DNA from: BM520 sp964474455
GTDB taxonomy: Bacteria > Bacteroidota > Bacteroidia > Bacteroidales > BM520
Reading direction: 5' to 3'
DNA length: 60,597 nt
NCBI GenBank assembly: GCA_964474455.1
Contig: CAYYSU010000013.1
Span: forward strand, 1-60,597
Under the pieces are notes generated by a model, which saw only the letters and a list, made by a program, of their open reading frames with translations, had not been told where the DNA came from and searched no databases. The position numbers and the translations under genes are program-made. Below are positions 42,961 through 51,364 of the stretch, in pieces. The first letter of the stretch is position 1. The number at the start of each line of letters is the position of its first letter.

Positions 42961-43797
42961 TTATTTCAACACTTCAAACCGCAGATTCTCATCCGCCAGC
43001 AGGAAGTTTTTGTTCAACGGATCGTAATGATAGTATGCGTCGGGAAGCTGACCATTAGGCATCTTGACGTGAATATAATGGTTCATGAAATAATCGTATA
43101 TAAAGCTGGAAAAACGGAATCCCAACACATCGCTGAAGGCGTACACATCTTTGGGTTCTATAAGGTCGCGGCTCATTTTGTACTTCACCTCTCCGGTGAA
43201 AGGATATGTGCGGAAGGAGCTTGAAAAACCATCTGTAATATTATCTGTGCCAAAAAGAAGGAGTGAGTTGGTGGTATCCTTAACATTTTTTATGTCGATC
43301 CATGCATTTAGTGCGATGGAATTGAGATATACATCCTTAGGAACCAGATCGGGGTTGTCATATATCTCCGACTCATCAACCTGTTCGTAATACTCTTCCA
43401 GCTGAAGCTGGGCTATGGTTATGATATATGCCGGTTTATTCTTAACACTAAAAAACAACTCTTTATAATTTTCTGTGAAGACCTGAATATTTGTCTCTGC
43501 AAGATGCTGAACGAAGGTGTTATAAAATCCGTCCACTACGCGGGAGTCGCTAATATATTTTAACAGTGCAGAGTTCTCCTTAAGTTGTAATACCTGTTGT
43601 TCCGGTGAGAGGGTGTCATATCCCTCAATCTCGAAGGTTTTATCATTTTGTTTCAGCAGTTGATCAGGAGGTAATACCAGCACAGCCACAGGGGCTTCCA
43701 GATCCATAAATACTCCGGCAAGCTTTCGCTCCGTAGAGCAGGAAGAGATCGTTATTATCAGAAGTAGTAATGCTGGAAATATAAGGTTTTTAAACAT
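42961..43797 (-). CDS. Lipoprotein of unknown function
   Basis: 278 residues. The signal peptide ends in a lipobox (ITISSC, cysteine at about residue 20), so it is a membrane-anchored lipoprotein. The mature part contains alternating helical and beta segments (APVAVLVLPP, QHLAETNIQVFTENYKELFF, DPLNKNFLLADENLRFEV), and I do not recognise a domain. A 12-bp perfect hairpin ends immediately before its ATG. Upstream, on the same strand, lies the flavodiiron protein gene, 64 nt away. Confidence 0.75.
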   Translation of the reverse strand: MFKNLIFPALLLLIITISSCSTERKLAGVFMDLEAPVAVLVLPPDQLLKQNDKTFEIEGYDTLSPEQQVLQLKENSALLKYISDSRVVDGFYNTFVQHLAETNIQVFTENYKELFFSVKNKPAYIITIAQLQLEEYYEQVDESEIYDNPDLVPKDVYLNSIALNAWIDIKNVKDTTNSLLLFGTDNITDGFSSSFRTYPFTGEVKYKMSRDLIEPKDVYAFSDVLGFRFSSFIYDYFMNHYIHVKMPNGQLPDAYYHYDPLNKNFLLADENLRFEVLK

Positions 43798-43827
43798 AAT
43801 ACGGCGTTTTTATAGAAACGCCGTATT
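43798..43827 (-). other. 12-bp perfect hairpin abutting a start codon
   Basis: The arms AATACGGCGTTT and AAACGCCGTATT pair without mismatch around a 6-nt loop, and the second arm (minus strand) is followed directly by ATG (43795-43797). There is no T-run, so it is not a typical intrinsic terminator for the upstream flavodiiron gene. Confidence 0.8.
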
Positions 43828-43861
43828 ATATCAAATATTATTCCAATATGCAATCTTATGA

Positions 43862-45091
43862 CTACTTATTCTTCTCCAGGAGCTTTTCGCCAAAAGCGCG
43901 GCCATAATCAATACAACGCTGAAGCTCTTCATTCATTGGAGTAAACTTCACAAAGATGCCTTCATCAAAGTAATCAAGCTTCAAAAGACGCAGATTAGCT
44001 TCAATCATTTTGCTATTCTCACCACTCCAGCCATAGGAACCGAAGGAACCGGTTAGTTTACCTCTGTCACGCAGCGGATTGATAAGAGCAAACAGACGAT
44101 AAACCGGTAGCAGAATATTCTGGTTAATAACAGGAGAACCAATAATCAGAGCACTACAGCGAGTCAGTTTCTCGTCTATCTCACCAATGGCAGTCATCTC
44201 TATGTCCTGCACATCAACCTCAATACCATCAATCTGCCGTATCCCTTCAGCGATTTTTTCAGCAATCATACCTGTTTTATTATAGGCTGACACATAAGGG
44301 ATATAAACGAATTTTTTCTCCGGCTTAGCCAAGTACTCTTTCGAGAGTCGTTCTGATTTGTCGACAACATCTCTCCATGTTGTGCGTAATATGGGGCCAT
44401 GGCCGGTACAGATGGCATCTATCTCCAGAGGTCGTATCTTTTCAACGGCCTTGAGCATAAATTTGCTGTAGGGCTTGAGGATCACCTCAAAATAGTAATC
44501 AAAGGCTTCGCTATAGTCACCTACCAGATCATCAAACATATCAGGATGTGCGAAGTGTGCCCCGAAAGAGTCGCAGGTAAAAAGCAGTTTATCCTCTTCC
44601 AGGTAGCTATAAACAGAATCCGGCCAGTGGAGGTTAGGAGCACCGATGAAGCGAAGAGTTTTATTACCAAGATCAAGAGTTTGACCATCTTTTATCACTA
44701 ACTGCATAAAATCACTACCAATCATATCTGTGAGATAACGAATGGCATTCTGACTACCAACTACCGTGGCGTCAGGAGCTATATTGAGCAAATTACGAAC
44801 GTTTCCGCTATGATCAGGTTCTGTGTGATTAAGTATGATATATTTAATCTCTGCAGGATCTGTTACCCGACGGATCTTAGCTTCATAAACATCCCAAAAC
44901 TTCTCTTTAGAGGTCTCAACTATAGCTTTCTTTTCAGCATTGATGAAATAACTGTTGTATGTTGTTCCGAATTCGGTTTTCATTACAATATCAAAAGTTT
45001 CAATATCGTAATCAATAACCCCAACCCATTGAACATCAGGCGTTACCTGCAAAATTTTGTTGTCAGATTTGTCCATTGTAATATCTTGCAT
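43862..45091 (-). CDS. Flavodiiron protein (FprA/ROO-type A flavoprotein)
   Basis: 409 residues, a cytoplasmic oxygen or nitric-oxide reductase protecting anaerobes. The N-terminal metallo-beta-lactamase domain carries the diiron ligands HTEPDH (H89, E91, D93, H94), NLHWPDS, FTCDSFGAHF and CTGHGPIL. The C-terminal flavodoxin domain begins near residue 255 (YIPYVSAYNKTGMIAEKIAEG, FMN-binding loop). No rubredoxin gene is adjacent, so the electron donor is encoded elsewhere. ATG 45076 is an alternative start. A -7 box (TAATTTTG) lies about 35 nt upstream. Confidence 0.95.
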   Translation of the reverse strand: MQDITMDKSDNKILQVTPDVQWVGVIDYDIETFDIVMKTEFGTTYNSYFINAEKKAIVETSKEKFWDVYEAKIRRVTDPAEIKYIILNHTEPDHSGNVRNLLNIAPDATVVGSQNAIRYLTDMIGSDFMQLVIKDGQTLDLGNKTLRFIGAPNLHWPDSVYSYLEEDKLLFTCDSFGAHFAHPDMFDDLVGDYSEAFDYYFEVILKPYSKFMLKAVEKIRPLEIDAICTGHGPILRTTWRDVVDKSERLSKEYLAKPEKKFVYIPYVSAYNKTGMIAEKIAEGIRQIDGIEVDVQDIEMTAIGEIDEKLTRCSALIIGSPVINQNILLPVYRLFALINPLRDRGKLTGSFGSYGWSGENSKMIEANLRLLKLDYFDEGIFVKFTPMNEELQRCIDYGRAFGEKLLEKNK

Positions 45092-45125
45092 TTGTTATTA
45101 TTAAAAATAAAAATTAATGTATTGA

Positions 45126-45133
45126 CAAAATTA
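45126..45133 (-). promoter_or_regulatory. -7 element TAATTTTG of the flavodiiron gene
   Basis: TAATTTTG on the minus strand fits TAnnTTTG; about 34 nt from the ATG. No clear -33 element. Confidence 0.45.
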
Positions 45134-45166
45134 TTAAATTGTTTAGATAAAGTGAAAAAAGAATCA

Positions 45167-47797
45167 TTATTTCGCTTCGTAGTATATCTTTACCAGTGCT
45201 TTATACCAAATATTTGCTTCAGATTTCACCTTCGCATTATAGGCTCTTTTCAGGGCAGAGAGATTCTTTCTCCCTTCTGAGTAGAATGACCCATCTTTTA
45301 TCTTGCCCTCCTGAATATCCTCCTCACCCATCATCAGTCCCACTTTGTGCAGTATTTTTCTATCCACATCTAATTCCCCGGAAGCAGCTGATTGAAGAAC
45401 ACTTACAGCCATCGATGGTTCAATTACGGCAAGATACTTTGCCACATCTGCGGTCAGAAATTCACGGCGGTACATCTCCATGAGAGCGGTAAGCTTAACC
45501 TCATCAAAGGAATAACCATTTTCATGTATCTCTTCAGCCTTTCCTTGCGCCAAAAGGTAGGATTCAACAGCCTCCTCTGCTTTACTGTATATCAAATGAT
45601 TACCACAGGTGTCGATATATCTGTAATAATCAAAATAAAGATTGTATTCTAATTCTATCTCTTTCGCTACCGACACATCGACACCGCAGTGTTGAGCAGC
45701 ATCAATTTGCAAGTCATCCAGGATTTCCGATGCCTCAAGAAATCTATTTTCCCTAATGCTGTTTCTAACAGAGAAAATTTTCTTACGATAATTGTTTTCC
45801 AGATCAAAACAGCGTTTTTCGTCTATCTTGTCGTAAAGGTCAATGATAAGGTCATTTACGGGGTTATTATGAAGGCCAAATCTGATTATTATGCCATTAA
45901 TATCATCTGCCAGCTGAAGCGCTTCCTGAATCTTTCCTCCCCATATCAAAACTCGTCCATGGCTAACTCTTTTTTCAATGTCAGGGACTATCATTGTTTC
46001 AATTGCCTCGTGCCACTCCGGGCCTGTTTCAATATTTTCGTGCATCACATAGAATGCGGCCTGCTCCAGCCACGTCATGGCGACATCAGGTTTATCATTC
46101 CGGTTTTCTTTGGCTGAAGAAATAAAATCATAATACTCCAGGGTCTTTATTCGTGTGTCCAGACTGTCCAGCATACTAATATCCCCAAAGATACCGTTTG
46201 CATCTTTATATTGCATTGCGCGGTCATAGTAATCCCGTGCCATAAATCCATTTTCACTACCTATAAAGTATGCGATTTCATCCAGGTAACTATAGTAAAC
46301 AGCGTGCTGCAATTTATCTAATTCAGTATTCACCAAGGCTGCATGTTGAGCCTCAAGGTACATGGAGTCGATGCGGGCTGCTTCGCCAAGGAAGAACATA
46401 GCATCGCGGGGTATGTCATGTTGCAGGGATGTCATACCCTGGTCAAACATCGACTCAAAGAGATTATTATATAATGCATCAACTCCGGCATTTGATTCCA
46501 GGGCGCCCTTCGACTGTGTAAAAATCCGTGAAGCTTCATTCAGATACTGTTCCGTGAATTCATAGTTGCCAATGGCAATTGTTCTTCGGCTTATGAGCAG
46601 ATAGGAGTTATATAATCCCTCCCAGGCGTCGGACAACAATTTTTTTACTTCCCCATCTAAGGTGTCGGCTTTTGTGGCATAAAACTCCGCATTTTGTCCC
46701 AGGGCAATGGCGTGGGTGTAGTTCTGGGAATAGAGGTTGTAATAAGCAGATTCCAAAAAACGCTGTACGGAATTTTTACATAGTTGGGGATAAAAGGAGC
46801 TGTTCCCTTTTTGGAATATTCTCGCCAGGCTATCGGCAACACAAAACCCATCATCTGTTTTACCCAAGCTGTAAACAAGCTCTTTATAGTGATACTCCAC
46901 CTCGTCAGAAAGATCAAACCAATAGCGGCTTTGGTTAAAAAGATCTTGTGCAAGGTGTTCCGCACTTTTTTGTTTTACAAGTCCCCGCCATGCCTTGAGA
47001 GAGATATCCAGATTCATCTTCAAGCCATAAAGTCGCCCGGCAACGCGATTCATATCGCCTGTGTGGTCGGCAGGATCTAAGCGAGTAAGTGGCAGATGAT
47101 CATAAAATGCTTCCTTGATCAGCCTACTCTCCACCCGGCGAAAATCGTAATATAAAAGATATCCTGACACCAGATTGGCGAAATCCCTGGTGTCTATATC
47201 GCCAATATGCTTTAATAGTGTGTCGCAAATATCCGATGCGGCGTAGTAACGTTGTATCATTCGTGACGCGGCATCGAAATCCTCGAAATCAGCTTCGCGG
47301 TAGATAAACTGAATATCCACTGGCACCACCGAGGCCACCGTATAATTTTCCGGCAGTATTGCATGAAGATAATAGGTGTTGCTCCCATCTCTGAACACCT
47401 CTTTATGCCCACCGGGAATTCTGGCTCCTTCCCTATCCTGATATGCCCAGGCCAACTCTATGGATGAGGGTAGCAGGTTATCGGAAAGATCGAAACCACG
47501 GTACTCTGTTGTTCCGCGAATCGAATCCAGTGTTACGGTAACAGCAAGATTGTTGTCGGTGGCATGATATAAAAAAGTATAATGTATGGAGTAACGCGCT
47601 TTGTCGATGGGAAACCCTGAGGAGTGGGAAATAACCTTCAAAAATGAGTTACATGTACGAGAAGATTCACAGGAGACATCAGCGACAGCAAACTCTTTAA
47701 CATTATGCAACGAGCCCTGTAATATTTCCTGAGCATGAAGGCAGGAAAAGAGAGAAAAGAAAATATATAATGAGGCTGCTAATAACTTATTCAACAT
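45167..47797 (-). CDS. Large exported helical protein of unknown function
   Basis: 876 residues from the ATG at 47797. The signal peptide is MLNKLLAASLYIFFSLFSCLHA. Residues about 25-165 are beta-rich (RYSIHYTFLYHATDN, YYLHAILPENYTVASVVPVD), and the remaining 700 are almost wholly helical, with TPR-like A/Y/L spacing (for example LYSQNYTHAIALGQNAEFYA and DYYDRAMQYKD), giving a long solenoid. It also carries scattered cysteines. I recognise no characterised family. It lies alone, so a role cannot be drawn from neighbours. The ATG is placed by the signal peptide and the -7 box at 47802, which leave almost no leader. Confidence 0.8.
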   Translation of the reverse strand: MLNKLLAASLYIFFSLFSCLHAQEILQGSLHNVKEFAVADVSCESSRTCNSFLKVISHSSGFPIDKARYSIHYTFLYHATDNNLAVTVTLDSIRGTTEYRGFDLSDNLLPSSIELAWAYQDREGARIPGGHKEVFRDGSNTYYLHAILPENYTVASVVPVDIQFIYREADFEDFDAASRMIQRYYAASDICDTLLKHIGDIDTRDFANLVSGYLLYYDFRRVESRLIKEAFYDHLPLTRLDPADHTGDMNRVAGRLYGLKMNLDISLKAWRGLVKQKSAEHLAQDLFNQSRYWFDLSDEVEYHYKELVYSLGKTDDGFCVADSLARIFQKGNSSFYPQLCKNSVQRFLESAYYNLYSQNYTHAIALGQNAEFYATKADTLDGEVKKLLSDAWEGLYNSYLLISRRTIAIGNYEFTEQYLNEASRIFTQSKGALESNAGVDALYNNLFESMFDQGMTSLQHDIPRDAMFFLGEAARIDSMYLEAQHAALVNTELDKLQHAVYYSYLDEIAYFIGSENGFMARDYYDRAMQYKDANGIFGDISMLDSLDTRIKTLEYYDFISSAKENRNDKPDVAMTWLEQAAFYVMHENIETGPEWHEAIETMIVPDIEKRVSHGRVLIWGGKIQEALQLADDINGIIIRFGLHNNPVNDLIIDLYDKIDEKRCFDLENNYRKKIFSVRNSIRENRFLEASEILDDLQIDAAQHCGVDVSVAKEIELEYNLYFDYYRYIDTCGNHLIYSKAEEAVESYLLAQGKAEEIHENGYSFDEVKLTALMEMYRREFLTADVAKYLAVIEPSMAVSVLQSAASGELDVDRKILHKVGLMMGEEDIQEGKIKDGSFYSEGRKNLSALKRAYNAKVKSEANIWYKALVKIYYEAK

Positions 47798-47801
47798 AGT
47801 G

Positions 47802-47809
47802 CAAAAGTA
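47802..47809 (-). promoter_or_regulatory. -7 element TACTTTTG of the helical-protein gene
   Basis: TACTTTTG fits TAnnTTTG and is only 4 nt upstream of the chosen ATG, suggesting a leaderless transcript. Confidence 0.55.
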
Positions 47810-47990
47810 TGAAATGGAATTAATGAAGCACAGAATTATTTTTTTTGTTTGTGCAGGCAACCACTGAAAAATAAATGTTACTTATGTTTGAATGTTGGTT
47901 AACAGAGATTTTTTAATAACCAGAGTTATTCTATAAAAAGGAATATTACACTATTGTTTGTAAACACAGACAAAAGATTCGGTAAGAGTT

Positions 47991-48023
47991 AGGGCAGTTG
48001 TGAGAAGGCTGCCCTTTTTTTTT
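47991..48023 (+). terminator. Orphan plus-strand terminator
   Basis: AGGGCAG pairs with CTGCCCT around 11 nt and is followed by nine T. No plus-strand gene precedes it; 47861-47990 has no recognisable gene. A small RNA ending here is possible. Confidence 0.7.
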
Positions 48024-48082
48024 CGGAATAACAGACCGAGTCCTAACTTTTGCATTAGATCCACCTTTATCACTCGTCACAA

Positions 48083-48120
48083 AACAACAAATCCCTAACA
48101 ACCTATAAGCTATTAGGGAT
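48083..48120 (-). terminator. Terminator of the tRNA-Leu pair
   Basis: ATCCCTAA pairs with TTAGGGAT around 14 nt, with TTGTTGTTTTG after it on the minus strand, just past tRNA-Leu(CAG). Confidence 0.75.
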
Positions 48121-48126
48121 CAACGG

Positions 48127-48210
48127 TGCCCAGAACAGGGATCGAACCTGCACTTACTAATGTAAACTAGTCCCTGAAACTAGCGCGTCTACCAATTCCG
48201 CCATCTGGGC
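48127..48210 (-). tRNA. tRNA-Leu(CAG)
   Basis: An 84-nt class II tRNA with the long variable arm: acceptor GCCCAGA/TCTGGGC, anticodon stem CTAGT/ACTAG with loop TTCAGGG, T arm GCAGG/CCTGT, discriminator A. No CCA encoded. Confidence 0.95.
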
Positions 48211-48240
48211 GCACCTCAAAAAACTATGAACAAATTTTGG

Positions 48241-48324
48241 TGCCCAGGACAAGAGTCGAACTTGCACAGCCATACGGCCACTACCCCCTCAAAGTAGCGT
48301 GTCTACCAATTTCACCACCTGGGC
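48241..48324 (-). tRNA. tRNA-Leu(GAG)
   Basis: An 84-nt class II tRNA: acceptor GCCCAGG/CCTGGGC, anticodon loop TTGAGGG (anticodon GAG), long variable arm, discriminator A. The next three bases (48238-48240) read CCA, which may be an encoded tail or chance. Confidence 0.95.
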
Positions 48325-48344
48325 ATTTTCCCCTTTCGGGAGTG

Positions 48345-48373
48345 CAAATGTATAAAAAAAATCTTTCTCACAA
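48345..48373 (-). promoter_or_regulatory. Promoter of the tRNA-Leu pair
   Basis: TTG (48371-48373), 18-nt spacer and TACATTTG (48345-48352) on the minus strand, 20 nt before tRNA-Leu(GAG). Confidence 0.7.
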
Positions 48374-48507
48374 GAGAATCATAAAATAATAATGTACGAA
48401 TTTAATTTTCGTAAAGGTCTGTAGCGTCTAATACATTAAAACACAAGAATTAAGAAAGGAGTGAAAGGTACACCTTATTTATTCTAGAAAGAATAAAATG
48501 AAGATAT

Positions 48508-49206
48508 TTAGCTTGCAGCCGGCCGCACTGCACGTGTGATTTCCCGTTTTCCTTTTGGCCCCGGAAGTGATTCCACAACAAATCCCGCCATCTGCAGGGC
48601 TCGTTTTACGAAGCCCTTTGCACTATACGTTACCAGTATTCCGCCTGGGCGGACGGCCTTGAAAACACGGGCAAACATCTCGTCACTCCAAAGCTCAGGC
48701 TGAATATCCGGGGCAAAAGCATCGTAATACACAAGGTCAAAACTCTCTTCCTTAAACTCCAAATCCTCGAAAGAGGCCTTAACTTTATTGAGAACAAAAT
48801 CGTCGCTAATAAAGTATGGCAGATCCCAGGGGGAGTCATGCATCTTCATAAAAATGTCTCCTGCATCAGTATCCTGAAACTGTAACGGATAGTCCAGTTG
48901 AGTCCAGATGCTACGCTCCACAGGAAAGGCTTCGGCAGCAACATAATGCACTTTACCATTTTTCTTTCCGCTATGGCGCGCCTCAAAAAAGGTCATAAGG
49001 GCATTAAGTCCGGTACCAAAGCCCATCTCAAGAATTGTCAGGCTGCAGGCCTTTCCAAACATCACCTTAAATCCGGCATCTATAAAGATATGCTTCGACT
49101 CTGCTACCGCGCCGTGGGAGCTATGATAGTGCTCATTCAGCTCAGGTAGATAAAGGGTTTTCGACCCGTCTTCGGTAACAATAATTGTGGGCGTTTCGGC
49201 TTTCAT
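48508..49206 (-). CDS. mnmD: MnmD-type tRNA methyltransferase (MnmC methyltransferase-domain family)
   Basis: 232 residues, a stand-alone homolog of the methyltransferase domain of MnmC, using SAM to finish the mnm5s2U modification at position 34 of tRNAs. SAM-binding ILEMGFGTGLNALM, VYYDAFAPDIQPELW and GGILVTYSAKGFVKRAL are diagnostic. It is 4 nt downstream of the lipoprotein gene, probably in one transcript. Close to two tRNA genes, though those are not its known substrates. Confidence 0.93.
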   Translation of the reverse strand: MKAETPTIIVTEDGSKTLYLPELNEHYHSSHGAVAESKHIFIDAGFKVMFGKACSLTILEMGFGTGLNALMTFFEARHSGKKNGKVHYVAAEAFPVERSIWTQLDYPLQFQDTDAGDIFMKMHDSPWDLPYFISDDFVLNKVKASFEDLEFKEESFDLVYYDAFAPDIQPELWSDEMFARVFKAVRPGGILVTYSAKGFVKRALQMAGFVVESLPGPKGKREITRAVRPAAS

Positions 49207-49210
49207 AGTT

Positions 49211-50524
49211 TTAATATTCTGAAGAAAAAAGATTTCGGTTATATCGGATAATCACTTTCTCCGGTGTAGCGTCAAAGGTATTGGATTTTTCCAACACATT
49301 ATCCTGCATGTTATATTTAAACAGAGTTTTATCAGCAATAATCCATAGTTTCTTTTCAATATGATCATACGAGATGCTTTTGATATTTCCCAATGCCAGG
49401 CTATGAGTTATCTCATAATCAGGACAAAAGGTCAGCACTTCATTTTCCGAAACAAGAAAATAGCACCCTCCGGATCCCTTACAAGCTTTTACAATTTTCC
49501 CTGAATAATCGAAAAGCCTGCGGCGCTCATTCATCGTGAGATCGTGAGCAAAAAATGTTGTATTATCACCGGATACTCCAGCATATAGAATTTTATTATT
49601 ACTACCATCTATTAAGACAATATCATCAAAAGCCGCTTCCATAGGATTGTGCACAACGCCGGAGGCTCTGTACCATGAAGTCAACACTTTTTTCATTATT
49701 GTTCGAGAATACTCCTCAGCGACAACATAATTCTCTGTTATTAATAAAGATACCGGCAATCTGTCGCGAGTGAGCCAGGCGCGATATTTTTCCACCCCAT
49801 GGTGATCAAAGCCTAAAATATTGTTGTGGTATAATGCTATCCATATCATATTATCACTGTGAACCAATGCCTGAAAATAAGGAAACGGAGGGTTATGTTC
49901 TGCCTGAAAAATCCATTGAATCATTTCATCTTCAACATTATAACACACCAGATTACCAGACATTTTTCCTATTGTAAAAAGAAGATCATCATCACAATCT
50001 ATTGCTGCATCAAGGAAATCTCCTTGCAGACTATATACGGAGGTGGTGTTTAGGTCATCGTCCAGAAGCGCCACATCTGTGGAGTACTCATTGTGATGTG
50101 AAATCAAAAACACCCCGGCAGTAAAAGGATCCAGTGCATTTATAGCAATTACAATTTCCTCTTTTGCCACGCCGTCCTCATTTGACACTGTCGCCTCCAG
50201 GCAATAGTTTCCGCCAGCCAGATCTTTTCGTGAAAGCACAAACCACTCATCTTTCAGCTCCAACACCATACTCTCCAACCCATTAACGACAGAAGATAAA
50301 AGGGTAACTCCAGAGTCATCAGTAAGCCGAAGCGTGGCAGAACGTATTGGGGAATCGGAGTATGCAGATAAATCAAAATGCAGCGTATCAAGAGCATAAA
50401 TAATATCATTGGATATAGAGAAGGAAGTTATCTCAGGAATCAACAGCTCCTTTTCAGGCTTACATTTAGCCAGCAGCAGTAACGATATCGCAAAAATTAA
50501 AAACGAAGAGAAGCGTTTCATCAT
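49211..50524 (-). CDS. Putative lipoprotein with a beta-propeller-like body
   Basis: About 437 residues from the ATG at 50524 (the second ATG at 50521 is equally possible). The signal peptide ends in LLLLAKC, a lipobox with an unusual lysine at -1. The N-terminal 120 residues look like an immunoglobulin-type domain (SFSISNDIIYALDTLHFDLSA), and the rest has repeated beta strands with aromatic and aspartate turns, such as DDDLLFTIGKMSGNLVCYN and KKLWIIADKTLFKYN, resembling a seven-bladed propeller. Not a known family to me. The -7 box TATCTTCG (50526-50533) lies just before the start. Confidence 0.72.
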   Translation of the reverse strand: MMKRFSSFLIFAISLLLLAKCKPEKELLIPEITSFSISNDIIYALDTLHFDLSAYSDSPIRSATLRLTDDSGVTLLSSVVNGLESMVLELKDEWFVLSRKDLAGGNYCLEATVSNEDGVAKEEIVIAINALDPFTAGVFLISHHNEYSTDVALLDDDLNTTSVYSLQGDFLDAAIDCDDDLLFTIGKMSGNLVCYNVEDEMIQWIFQAEHNPPFPYFQALVHSDNMIWIALYHNNILGFDHHGVEKYRAWLTRDRLPVSLLITENYVVAEEYSRTIMKKVLTSWYRASGVVHNPMEAAFDDIVLIDGSNNKILYAGVSGDNTTFFAHDLTMNERRRLFDYSGKIVKACKGSGGCYFLVSENEVLTFCPDYEITHSLALGNIKSISYDHIEKKLWIIADKTLFKYNMQDNVLEKSNTFDATPEKVIIRYNRNLFSSEY

Positions 50525-50525
50525 G

Positions 50526-50533
50526 CGAAGATA
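50526..50533 (-). promoter_or_regulatory. -7 element TATCTTCG of the lipoprotein-mnmD unit
   Basis: TATCTTCG fits TAnnTTTG with one mismatch and ends 1 nt before ATG 50524; the transcript would be leaderless or start at the second ATG. Confidence 0.45.
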
Positions 50534-50606
50534 AAGCATTGTATTCTTTTCATATCCCGGTAATGCAAAAAAAACAGTACGCAGTCATTTTTTTGTTAAG
50601 GTTGAT

Positions 50607-50614
50607 TACCTTTG
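50607..50614 (+). promoter_or_regulatory. -7 element TACCTTTG of the FKBP-rdgB unit
   Basis: TACCTTTG fits TAnnTTTG exactly and lies 21 nt before the ATG at 50636. No good -33 at the usual distance. Confidence 0.55.
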
Positions 50615-50635
50615 CGGGAAATTAACACTACAGAT

Positions 50636-51361
50636 ATGAAAAAAGGATTTCTTTCATTAATAGCAGTAATGATTCTGCTTATCCCAACATCAGCCATGGC
50701 ACAGCGTCAGGCAAAGAAACTACTAAAGGTAAAACCCGAAAAGGTTCTTCTTACCCAGCGCGATACTGCCTCCTACGCATTAGGAATGGACATTATCAAA
50801 ACTCTGGATATGAGAAACGTGGATTATAACCCTGAAGTTCTGGCATTGGCAATCATGCGTGAATCATATAATATGGACACTGTTTTTACTGAAGAGCAGA
50901 TTGTTCAATATCTCAATATGCTTCAGGAAGACATTGAAAAGAAAGAGCAAAAAAAGAAACACGAAGAATTTATGAAAAATAAACAAAAAGGCCTCCAATT
51001 TCTAAGCGAAAACAGAGGCAAACCGGGTGTAACTCAAACGGAGAGCGGGCTACAGTACAAGGTTATCAGAGAGGGCGAAGGAGAGAGCCCCACAGCAAAA
51101 AGCACTGTACGTGTTCATTACCGTGGCACGTTCTTAAACGGGGAGGTGTTCGACTCATCTTACGACCGTGGTGAATCCATTGAATTTCCTCTTAACGGAG
51201 TTATAAAAGGTTGGACAGAAGGCCTCCAGCTTATGAAGCCGGGCGCTAAATATCTCTTTTATATACCTTCGGAACTGGCTTATGGCGAGGCCGGTGTCGG
51301 GCCGATACCCGGAGGAGTGACACTTATCTTCGAGGTAGAGCTGATATCTGTTGTCAACTAA
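50636..51361 (+). CDS. Exported FKBP-type peptidyl-prolyl isomerase
   Basis: 241 residues, with a signal peptide (MKKGFLSLIAVMILLIPTSAMA). An N-terminal Mip-like dimerisation region (YALGMDIIKTL, helical KKEQKKKHEEFMKNKQKG) precedes the FKBP domain (VRVHYRGTFLNGEVFDSSYD, GVIKGWTEGLQLMKPGAKYLF, PSELAYGEAGVGPIPGG). It folds exported proteins in the periplasm by prolyl isomerisation. The ATG at 50636 is used because a TTG-type start at 50612 overlaps the -7 box. Followed 3 nt later by rdgB. Confidence 0.93.
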   Translation: MKKGFLSLIAVMILLIPTSAMAQRQAKKLLKVKPEKVLLTQRDTASYALGMDIIKTLDMRNVDYNPEVLALAIMRESYNMDTVFTEEQIVQYLNMLQEDIEKKEQKKKHEEFMKNKQKGLQFLSENRGKPGVTQTESGLQYKVIREGEGESPTAKSTVRVHYRGTFLNGEVFDSSYDRGESIEFPLNGVIKGWTEGLQLMKPGAKYLFYIPSELAYGEAGVGPIPGGVTLIFEVELISVVN

Positions 51362-51364
51362 GCC

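Noticed and set aside
47800..47860. N-terminal extension of the large exported protein
   Set aside because: It overlaps the TACTTTTG box and would bury the signal peptide.
48421..48507. TTATTC/GAATAA hairpin after mnmD as an intrinsic terminator
   Set aside because: The stem is short and AT-only, without a T-run on the minus strand.
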